Below, piece after piece: positions 7,000 through 12,260 of a stretch of 12,260 nt of DNA (the stretch's first letter is position 1; each line of letters starts with the position of its first letter). The DNA comes from an uncultured Pseudomonadota bacterium (GTDB taxonomy: Bacteria; Pseudomonadota; Gammaproteobacteria; Burkholderiales; SG8-39). The translations under genes and the position numbers were made by a program. Location of the stretch: NCBI GenBank assembly GCA_903895005.1, contig CAITSH010000364.1, forward strand, positions 1 through 12,260, read 5' to 3'. The notes under the pieces were generated by a model. That model saw nothing but the letters and a program-made list of their open reading frames with translations. It made no database searches and had not been told where the DNA came from.

Positions 7000-7680
7000 A
7001 TGAAAAATTCCCTGCCCGGCCTCCGCACCTTACTCGTCGCCTCCACGGTCGCACTCAGCGTTTGCAGCATCGCCCGCGCCGAAGGCGAGACCTCGCCACT
7101 GCCCAAACCCGCCATAGACGCACCACTCGCCAAAGCATCCGGCCAGGAAACAGCGGTGTTTGCCGCCGGTTGCTTCTGGGGCATTGAGGCGATCTTCAAA
7201 CACGTCAACGGCGTGATCTCATCGACCTCGGGTTACTCCGGGGGTGCCGCCGACAACGCCACCTACGACAAGGTCAGCCGCGGCTGGACAGGGCACGCCG
7301 AAGCGGTGAAGGTCGTGTTCGATCCCTCCAAGGTGACCTACGGCACGCTGCTGAAGATCCTGTTCTCGGCCGCTCACGACCCGACGCAACTCAACCGCCA
7401 GGGCCCGGACACCGGCACGCAATATCGCTCGGCCATTTTCTTTACCAGCGCGGACCAGCAAAAAATTGCGCAGGGGTGGGTAAAGCAGTTGCAGATGGCG
7501 AAGGCCTATCCAAAGCCCATCGTCACCGAGATCTCACCGCTCAAGGCGTTTTACCAGGCCGAGGACTACCACCTTGATTACCTCGCGCGCAATCCGCGCC
7601 AGCCCTACATTGTGTTCAACGACCTGCCCAAGCTGGCGGCGCTTAAAAAAGACTACCCGGCGCTTTATCGCGACAAGTAA
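7000..7680 (+). CDS. msrA: Exported peptide-methionine (S)-S-oxide reductase MsrA
   Basis: A 226-residue enzyme that reduces methionine-S-sulfoxide in proteins. An N-terminal signal peptide (hydrophobic 10-21, then SIARA|EGE, cleavage after A27) sends it to the periplasm; C22 does not sit in a proper lipobox, since V precedes it. The catalytic core begins at TAVFAAGCFWG with the nucleophile C58; GYSGG (78-82), GHAEAV with E101, and QYRS with Y142 supply the substrate-binding and acid residues. C58 is the only cysteine of the mature protein, so the classic resolving cysteine is missing and the sulfenic acid must be reduced directly by a thiol partner. No ribosome site is clear; a four-codon frame ends on the msrA ATG, so reinitiation is possible. 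No msrB or msrP lies nearby. The 3' end overlaps the LysR gene by 16 nt, convergently. Confidence 0.95.
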   Translation: MKNSLPGLRTLLVASTVALSVCSIARAEGETSPLPKPAIDAPLAKASGQETAVFAAGCFWGIEAIFKHVNGVISSTSGYSGGAADNATYDKVSRGWTGHAEAVKVVFDPSKVTYGTLLKILFSAAHDPTQLNRQGPDTGTQYRSAIFFTSADQQKIAQGWVKQLQMAKAYPKPIVTEISPLKAFYQAEDYHLDYLARNPRQPYIVFNDLPKLAALKKDYPALYRDK

Positions 7681-8627
7681 GTCTTTTTCGCCGCGCGCGG
7701 CGGCTGGCCTTTGGCGTCATCGCTGCGCAACTGCGCCACCGCCGTCTCTACAAAGGCGCGCACATTGGACGAAAGCAGGCGCGCATTCGGGTAGACGATC
7801 TGGATGGGCATGAAGGGCGGCTCAAAGTCTGCGAGAACGTAGCGCAGGCGCCCTGCCCTGACCAGCGCGTCCACCTGGTAACAGAGGAATTGGGCGCAGC
7901 CCAGGCCGCGCAGGCAGGCATCGAGCACGACGTCGATCTGGTTGCTGCGCAAAAAGGGCCTTAGCGCCACGCGTTGCGTGGGTCTGCCACCCGCACCACC
8001 ACGGCCGCCAAAGCTCCATTCGCCGTTCAGTGACAGGCCGCTGAAGTCTATGCAGCGGTGCGCTGGTAAATCCTGCGGCAGCTTCGGCACGCCGGCGCGC
8101 TTGAGATAAGCGGGGGCGGCGCAGACCACGCGCCGCGTCTGACCAAGGCGCGTTGCCACCAGCGAAGACTCGGGCAAATGGCCGATGCGCACCGCCGCAT
8201 CCACACCCTCCTCGACAAGGTCTATGGTGCGATCGAGCAGCATCAACTCGACCTCGACCTCCGGATACTTCGCGACAAAATCATTGACCACCGGCCCGAC
8301 GTGCATGCGACCATAGGTGACGGGCGCAGTCAGTCGCAGGCGCCCTTTAGGTTGTGTGCGGCGCGCACACAGCGCGGCGTCGGCGTCCTCAACGTCCGCC
8401 AGCACGCGCTTGCAGCGCTCGAAATATTCGCGCCCCTCATCCGACAGGGATGAGCGCCGCGTCGTCCGGTGCAACAGCCTTACGCCGACGCTGCGCTCAA
8501 GCGCGGCGAGCGAGCGCACCACCGCCGGTGCCGACATGCCCAGCGCGTCGGCGGCCCCTGCCAGGCTGCCCGCCTCGACGATGCGCACAAAAATCTCCAT
8601 GCCTCTCAGTTTGTCCATGGACGCCAT
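7665..8627 (-). CDS. LysR-type transcriptional regulator, CrgA-like branch
   Basis: A 320-residue LTTR. The winged helix-turn-helix covers about 7-66, with EIFVRIVEAGSLAGAADALGMSAPAVVRSLAALERSVGVRLLHRTTRRSSLSDEG. The effector-binding domain runs from about 94 (GRLRLTAPVTYGR) to 300, with LVEEGVDAAVRIG (138-149) and VLDACLRGLGCAQFL (234-248) as typical landmarks. The tail 301-320 is basic and low-complexity. The start could be ATG at 8627 or three codons later at 8618 (MDKLRGMEIF); neither has a strong ribosome site, and homologs tend to start with MDKLR or MDRL. It is transcribed away from the CMD/PPOX pair across a 132-nt AT-rich gap, the standard LTTR arrangement, so it probably controls those genes and itself. 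The effector is unknown. Confidence 0.93.
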   Translation of the reverse strand: MASMDKLRGMEIFVRIVEAGSLAGAADALGMSAPAVVRSLAALERSVGVRLLHRTTRRSSLSDEGREYFERCKRVLADVEDADAALCARRTQPKGRLRLTAPVTYGRMHVGPVVNDFVAKYPEVEVELMLLDRTIDLVEEGVDAAVRIGHLPESSLVATRLGQTRRVVCAAPAYLKRAGVPKLPQDLPAHRCIDFSGLSLNGEWSFGGRGGAGGRPTQRVALRPFLRSNQIDVVLDACLRGLGCAQFLCYQVDALVRAGRLRYVLADFEPPFMPIQIVYPNARLLSSNVRAFVETAVAQLRSDDAKGQPPRAAKKTYLSR

Positions 8628-8635
8628 GCTAGCGG

Positions 8636-8690
8636 AATTAATGCAACTAATGCACTAATGAAATAATTTATCCAGTATTTATCATTAATT
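8636..8690. promoter_or_regulatory. Probable LysR binding region and divergent promoter
   Basis: An AT-rich stretch between the LysR gene and the truncated CMD gene. AATTAATG (8636-8643) and CATTAATT (8683-8690) form a perfect 8-bp inverted repeat 39 bp apart. TAATGCA occurs at 8639-8645 and 8648-8654 and again as TAATGAA at 8656-8662, three tandem copies at 8-9 bp steps. Such AT-rich dyads between an LTTR and its divergent target are normally the recognition and activation sites. The exact footprint cannot be read from sequence alone. Confidence 0.5.
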
Positions 8691-8759
8691 GAGCATCAAT
8701 CACTATCCATTCCGCAGCGGCAATCCAGGCTGCCGACCCAAACCTTCAAGGAGAACACC

Positions 8760-9026
8760 ATGTCACGCATCAACGTCATCGATCCAAAAACCGCCACCGG
8801 CGACGCCCGCGCGTTGCTCGATGCAGTACAGGCCCAACTGGGCGTCACACCGAACTTCATCCGCGTACTGGCCAACTCGCCCAAGGCGCTCGAGGGCTTT
8901 CTCGGGCTCTACGGCGCACTCGGCGGCATTTCGCTGGACAAAGCGACACAGGAGCGCATTGCCCTTGGCACCGCAGAAGGTAATGCCTGCGCCTACTGCG
9001 TCTCGGCGGACACCGCCAACAGATGA
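8760..9026 (+). pseudogene. Truncated CMD/AhpD-fold peroxidase-like protein
   Basis: 88 residues, the N-terminal half of a carboxymuconolactone-decarboxylase-family (AhpD-like) protein normally about 180 long. MSRINVIDPKTATGDARALLDAVQAQLGVTPNFIRVLANSP and LDKATQERIALGTAEGNACAYC are typical. The AhpD relay motif is Glu-x11-Cys-x2-Cys-x3-His: here E65, C77 and C80 are kept, but the histidine position is D84 (VSADT where homologs have SAHT). The reading frame stops four codons later, and the rest of the domain is absent in all frames because the next gene starts at once. A good AAGGAG (8748-8753, 6-nt spacer) remains, so it is probably still translated. The stop overlaps the next ATG (ATGA), so it may now act mainly as a translated leader for the PPOX gene. 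Active peroxidase function is unlikely. A sequencing error cannot explain the missing half. Confidence 0.8.
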
Positions 9027-9643
9027 AATCCTTCGCTGAAATCGCCTTCACCCCCCCCGTGCAGGCCTTGCAGGAAGCGCACGGATCGCGCCCCGCCTAT
9101 GCCCGTGCGCAAGCCGAAGGAAGTCCCGGCGAAGGCCTGGGGCCGCGTGAGGCCGCTTTCATCAGCGCAGCCGACAGCTTTTACCTCGCCAGCGTCGGCG
9201 AATCCGGTTGGCCCTACGTGCAGCACCGGGGCGGTCCGGACGGCTTTGTCAAAGTGCTGTCACCGGCTCGACTGGCCTGGGCCGATTTTCGCGGCAATCG
9301 CCAGTACGTCAGCGCCGGCAATGCTTCTAAGAATGACCGCGTGTCGCTGATCTTTGTCGACTATGCCAACCGGCAAAGACTCAAGCTGCTGGGCAGGCTG
9401 CGCTTTGAGGACGTTGCATCGGCCGCCCCGGAACTGGGGTCTGCGGTCGCGTTGCCCGATTATCGTGCACGCGTCGAGCAGGTGGCAGTGATCGACGTCG
9501 AAGCGTTTGACTGGAACTGCCCGCAGCACATCACGCAGCGCTTTACCGCGGACCAGGTGGCGGACGCCTCCGCGCCCCTGCACGAGCGCATAGCCGCCCT
9601 CGAAGCCGAAGTGCAAGACCTGCGACATGCACAGGCAGAGTAG
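9023..9643 (+). CDS. PPOX-family FMN-binding split-barrel protein
   Basis: A 206-residue protein of the pyridoxamine 5'-phosphate oxidase-related FMN-binding family. GLGPREAAFISAADSFYLASVGESGWPYVQHRGGPDGFVKVL (38-79) is the first barrel part. LAWADFRGNRQYVSAGNASKNDRVSLIFVDYANRQRLKLLGRLRF (84-128) follows and contains the likely flavin phosphate contacts. The C-terminus (186-203, LHERIAALEAEVQDLR) is heptad-like and could be a short coiled coil. Such proteins bind FMN (or F420 or heme) and are often redox-active; this subgroup has no defined reaction. No signal peptide is present, so it is cytosolic. The ATG overlaps the stop of the truncated CMD gene and has no good ribosome site of its own; a small hairpin GGCGG-ACA-CCGCC lies just before it. 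Expression probably depends on coupling to the CMD remnant. The divergent LysR regulator is the likely controller. Confidence 0.87.
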   Translation: MKSFAEIAFTPPVQALQEAHGSRPAYARAQAEGSPGEGLGPREAAFISAADSFYLASVGESGWPYVQHRGGPDGFVKVLSPARLAWADFRGNRQYVSAGNASKNDRVSLIFVDYANRQRLKLLGRLRFEDVASAAPELGSAVALPDYRARVEQVAVIDVEAFDWNCPQHITQRFTADQVADASAPLHERIAALEAEVQDLRHAQAE

Positions 9644-9696
9644 AAATAAATGTCACCTCGCCATATCGAAAAAACGGACGGCACCGCAGCCGCCAG

Positions 9697-9727
9697 CTGG
9701 AAACCCGCTCCAATCAGGGATTCCCGG
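9697..9727. repeat. Stem-loop repeat, copy 2 (degenerate), in the PPOX/TauE convergent gap
   Basis: The left half CTGGAAACCCGCTCCA matches copies 1 and 3 at 15 of 16 positions each; the right half has drifted. A hairpin survives: GGAA-a-CCC (9699-9706) pairs with GGG-a-TTCC (9717-9724) around a 10-nt loop. On the minus strand a run of six T (plus strand 9669-9674) follows about 22 nt beyond the element. It lies in the 98-nt gap between convergent stops. Single-copy reading of this element would be unconvincing; it rests on similarity to copies 1 and 3. Confidence 0.5.
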
Positions 9728-9741
9728 GCTGTTCGGACAGA

Positions 9742-10497
9742 TCAGGGAATATTTTTCAGCGCAAGGTAAGCGCCCAGCAGCAAAAGGCCGACCTGGAAAA
9801 TTCGGCGAAAAATACGCTCGCTGATATGGCGCCGGAATATCTGTCCCACGAACATCCCGGCAAAGGCCGGCGCCAGCGCAAACACCCCCATACCCGATTG
9901 CGCCGGGCTCAGCGATCCGCGCAACCAGAGCGCAATGCCCAGCGCCAGCGCCGACACGATGGCGGTAATGCCCAGCAACTGGATGAACTCGTCCTTGTTC
10001 AGCTCCAGCGCCGCCATATAAGGGACAATCGGGAAGATGAAAGCCCCTGTGGCGCCGGTGATCGCACCGGTGATGCCACCGATGAGCGGGGACATCCACC
10101 ATTCGTACCGGCGCAATACGCGCCACTGTACGGTCAGCATGTTGTATGCGGTCGAAAGGAACAACACCAGGCCCAGCGCAAACACCGCCAGCCTGGCATT
10201 GCCGCCGGCCATGACGCCGGAACCGGCAAAGGTGCAGACAAAGCCGGCCGCCATCATGCTCCAGAAGCGGCGCACCAGCGCCAGGAGGTAGGGACCGGAA
10301 GCCCCCTGCCACAGATTGGTGACCATGGTCGGACCGACGGTAACAGCCGCGGCGTAAGCGGGTGGCAGACCGGCCACTGTCATCAGGCCAAGGGAAATGG
10401 AGGGCAGTCCGAGGCCGACGACGCCTTTGATAAAGCCCGAGGTGAGAAAGACCCCGGCGACGATTAACAGCAAATTTTCTGGGCCAGGATCGATCAC
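9742..10497 (-). CDS. TauE/SafE-family membrane permease
   Basis: A 251-residue inner-membrane protein of the TauE/SafE (former DUF81) family, whose members export sulfite, sulfoacetate or other organosulfur or organic anions. About eight hydrophobic segments are visible, near 8-28, 33-53, 77-95, 103-121, 137-160, 171-191, 203-220 and 231-247. The N-terminal GFIKGVVGLGLPSISLGLM (21-39) and its counterpart GGITGAITGATGAFIFPIVPY (140-160) are the two family repeats. The start is GTG at 10497-10495; no better in-frame start or clear ribosome site is visible, so the first residues are uncertain. It appears monocistronic. Nothing nearby (no taurine or sulfite genes) tells the substrate. A longer overlapping minus-strand frame (9653-11116) is a shadow. 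Confidence 0.9.
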   Translation of the reverse strand: MIDPGPENLLLIVAGVFLTSGFIKGVVGLGLPSISLGLMTVAGLPPAYAAAVTVGPTMVTNLWQGASGPYLLALVRRFWSMMAAGFVCTFAGSGVMAGGNARLAVFALGLVLFLSTAYNMLTVQWRVLRRYEWWMSPLIGGITGAITGATGAFIFPIVPYMAALELNKDEFIQLLGITAIVSALALGIALWLRGSLSPAQSGMGVFALAPAFAGMFVGQIFRRHISERIFRRIFQVGLLLLGAYLALKNIP

Positions 10498-10723
10498 GGG
10501 GCGGAGGGCAAGCGCGGGAAAGTAAATCGGGTGGGGAAAGCAGAAGCATCATACCCGCGCATGGCGACGCCTTGAGATTGTGCCAAACAACCCCATATGC
10601 GCGACTATCGTGAGGCATTGACGAAACGAGACAGTCCCTTCTCGCATAGCCAGGAAATTCGCCTTTCGTTCGGCGACATTTTTGCCATCGACATTCAACC
10701 TGTAGCCCGCACGGAGCCCCGAC
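10498..10723. promoter_or_regulatory. Divergent intergenic region, TauE (minus) and 139-residue ORF (plus)
   Basis: 226 bases without a gene, expected to hold both promoters. An inverted repeat CGCGCAT (10556-10562) / ATGCGCG (10597-10603) with a 34-nt spacer is present. TTGACG at 10619-10624 has no matching -10 at 16-18 nt. Nothing else stands out. Confidence 0.3.
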
Positions 10724-11143
10724 ATGGATACCGCCGCCGTAATCAAAACCAGCACCATCGGCATCAGCAACGCCGACAACGCGAAGGCCCTGCGCCTCGC
10801 GCTGCTGGAATTGCATCGCGCGCTGATCGAGTACGAACGCCGCTTGTACGAAAAGGACAACGGCCGCCAGTCGGCCGCGGACTTTTTGCAGGTGCTGACG
10901 CGCGACGCGACGTATGAATGGCTGGCGCCTTTGAGCAGCCTGATCCTCCAGTTTGACGCCAAGCCCAGGGCGGGAGAAATCGCACCCGATGCTGTCGCCA
11001 TCGCCGCACGCGCACGCGCCCTGCTGCGTCGCGAGCCCGATGCAAGCGAGCCGTTCTCGCTGCGTTACACGCCCATTCTTGATGTGTCGCCCGACGTGGC
11101 GCTGGCGCACATGCACGTCATCGCGGCCTTACGACACATCTGA
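10724..11143 (+). CDS. Conserved-looking hypothetical protein, 139 residues
   Basis: I do not recognise this family. It is 139 residues, soluble, largely helical by composition, with no signal peptide, membrane segment or cysteine. Visible traits are a charged N-terminal helix AKALRLALLELHRALIEYERRLYEKDNGRQSAADFLQVLTRD (21-62), then EWLAPLSSLILQFDA (65-79), an Ala/Arg-rich helix (about 87-102, AIAARARALLRRE) and a C-terminal segment DVSPDVALAHMHVIAALRHI. The ATG has GGAG with a 7-nt spacer, supporting a real gene, and composition fits the neighbours. It is monocistronic between TauE (divergent) and acnA (convergent); the stem-loop repeat copy 3 begins 18 nt after its stop. No function is assigned. 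Confidence 0.7.
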   Translation: MDTAAVIKTSTIGISNADNAKALRLALLELHRALIEYERRLYEKDNGRQSAADFLQVLTRDATYEWLAPLSSLILQFDAKPRAGEIAPDAVAIAARARALLRREPDASEPFSLRYTPILDVSPDVALAHMHVIAALRHI

Positions 11144-11160
11144 TTCCGGCAGGGCGCTGA

Positions 11161-11191
11161 CTGGAAAGCGCCTTCTGGAGCCGGTTTCCAG
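11161..11191. repeat. Stem-loop repeat, copy 3, possible terminator in the ORF/acnA convergent gap
   Basis: CTGGAAA (11161-11167) pairs perfectly with TTTCCAG (11185-11191); GCGCC follows the left arm. Read on the minus strand it matches copy 1 at 27 of 31 positions, with differences at core positions 10, 13, 18 and 19 only. On the plus strand a run of T (11205-11210) follows about 13 nt after the stem. It fills most of the 74-nt gap between convergent stops and probably ends both transcripts. Confidence 0.7.
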
Positions 11192-11217
11192 CCAGGCTTG
11201 CAAATTTTTTCGCCCGT

Positions 11218-12260
11218 TCAGGCCGCGAGCGCACCCCTGACCACGTAAGGCAGGATGCCGCCGTGGCGAAGCGTGTCCAGCTCGCGCTGCGAATCGATCT
11301 GACAAATGAGGCCGTGGGTGCTGCGGCTGCCGTCGATTCGACGCACAGTCAACGTGATCCGATTCGAACCTGTGACCAGTGCGCCCAGTCCGGCAAAGTC
11401 CAGCATCTCTGTGCCATCGCCGCAAAGGTCGCTGCGTTTGAGACCTTCAGCCAGCAAGAGCGGGATGACGCCCATGCCGATGAGATTGCTCCGATGGATG
11501 CGCTCGAAGCTCTCGGCAATCACCGCGCGCACGCCCAACAGCGCCGAGGCCTTGGCCGCCCAGTCGCGACTGGAACCCGCACCGTAGTTTTTCCCGGCAA
11601 GCAGCACCAGCGGAATCCCGCGCTCGCGAAAACTTTGCGCCGCCTCATAGGCCGTCATCGGCTGCGCGCCCTCGGCGGCGAGAGTCAGGCATGTCGCACC
11701 AGCCTTCCCCGCGCCTTGCAATTCATTCACCAGCTTGGGATTGCTGAAGGCACCGCGCAGCATGACTTCGTGATTGCTGCGCCTCGTGGCGTACTGGTTG
11801 AACAAGGCCACCGGCACGCCGTGGCCGGCAAGATGCCGCCCGGCGAGGCTTTCCTTCGGAATGGCGCCGGCCGGCGAGATATGGTCGGTGGTGACATTGT
11901 CACCCAGCATCATGAAAGGTCGCGCACCCGACAAGGCAAGCGGCGCGGGCCTGGCCGGCGCAAAGCCCTCAAAATACGGCGGACGGCGAATGTAATCCGA
12001 GTCGGCATCCCAGGGAAACTGTACGTCGGAGGGCGCCTTGATTGCCTGCCATTCGGCCGTGCCCTGCCAGACGTCGCGATAACGCGTCGCATAGGATTGC
12101 GGGCCGAGATGTGCGGCCATCTGCGCTTGGATTTCTTCATCGCCAGGCCAGATTTCGCGCAAGTACACCGGCTGGCCCGAGTTGTCATGGCCGAGCGCAT
12201 CGTGCGCAAGGTCTGTTGTGATGTCTCCGGCGAGCGCGTACGCCACCACCAGGGCGGGCG
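11218..12260 (-). CDS. acnA: AcnA-type aconitate hydratase, C-terminal part only
   Basis: Aconitase interconverts citrate and isocitrate in the TCA cycle, using a 4Fe-4S cluster. 346 residues are visible of about 870-900 usual; the N-terminal part with the cluster cysteines lies beyond the right edge. The visible part starts in [12 protein letters not shown], the conserved stretch after the last cluster cysteine. It then has [12 protein letters not shown] and the swivel domain beginning at [19 protein letters not shown]. The [42 protein letters not shown] segment carries the catalytic Ser and the substrate-binding Arg residues of the family. It ends normally at [23 protein letters not shown] and [15 protein letters not shown] favour AcnA over AcnD (methylaconitate-type) or AcnB. 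The gene is transcribed leftward into the stem-loop repeat. Confidence 0.93.
   Translation of the reverse strand, partial: PALVVAYALAGDITTDLAHDALGHDNSGQPVYLREIWPGDEEIQAQMAAHLGPQSYATRYRDVWQGTAEWQAIKAPSDVQFPWDADSDYIRRPPYFEGFAPARPAPLALSGARPFMMLGDNVTTDHISPAGAIPKESLAGRHLAGHGVPVALFNQYATRRSNHEVMLRGAFSNPKLVNELQGAGKAGATCLTLAAEGAQPMTAYEAAQSFRERGIPLVLLAGKNYGAGSSRDWAAKASALLGVRAVIAESFERIHRSNLIGMGVIPLLLAEGLKRSDLCGDGTEMLDFAGLGALVTGSNRITLTVRRIDGSRSTHGLICQIDSQRELDTLRHGGILPYVVRGALAA

Noticed and set aside
8636..8690. Short TAATGCA repeats as a CRISPR or iteron array
   Set aside because: Only three short imperfect copies without spacers or a replication gene; the position between LysR and its divergent gene explains them better.
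9653..11116. Minus-strand 487-codon open frame
   Set aside because: It overlaps the TauE/SafE gene in another frame and runs antisense to the 139-residue gene; its translation is low-complexity Arg/Gly/Cys-rich shadow sequence.

Overview
The window is 12,260 bases of GC-rich, gene-dense chromosomal DNA. It looks betaproteobacterial, most likely Burkholderiales or a relative: a Bug/TctC-type solute-binding protein sits beside a CoxL-type molybdenum hydroxylase, and the YbiT, LysR, MsrA and aconitase sequences have proteobacterial character. I see no rRNA, tRNA, CRISPR array, insertion sequence or phage gene.

Layout, left to right. (1) 1-1183, minus: the N-terminal three quarters of the ABC-F ATPase YbiT, running off the left edge. 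(2) 1425-3207, plus: a small NTF2/SnoaL-like protein, an orphan family-3 solute-binding lipoprotein, and a glyoxalase-fold (VOC, STM3117-like) protein 4 nt behind it. (3) 6701-3322, minus: a two-gene operon of a form II molybdenum hydroxylase large subunit and a Bug-family periplasmic binding protein, with an AT-rich upstream region carrying three related palindromes. (4) 7000-7680, plus: an exported single-cysteine MsrA whose 3' end overlaps the LysR-type regulator on the other strand (8627-7665). (5) 8760-9643, plus, divergent from that regulator: a CMD/AhpD-fold gene truncated just after its CxxC motif, its stop overlapping the start of an FMN-binding PPOX-family gene. (6) 10497-9742, minus: a TauE/SafE-family membrane protein. 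(7) 10724-11143, plus: an unrecognised 139-residue protein. (8) 12260-11218, minus: the C-terminal part of an AcnA-type aconitase, running off the right edge.

How the genes may work together. The molybdenum hydroxylase and Bug protein probably form an uptake-plus-oxidation unit for an unknown organic acid or heteroaromatic compound, but the usual FAD and 2Fe-2S subunits are not beside it. The LysR/CMD/PPOX block resembles a small redox-response locus in which the CMD gene has decayed.

The most notable non-coding signal is a 31-bp stem-loop repeat. Two good copies and one degenerate copy occupy the three convergent intergenic gaps of the window and appear nowhere else in it, which suggests a dispersed bidirectional terminator-like repeat family. 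I found no convincing new defence or mobile system; the rest is ordinary chromosomal content with a few regulatory and gene-decay oddities.
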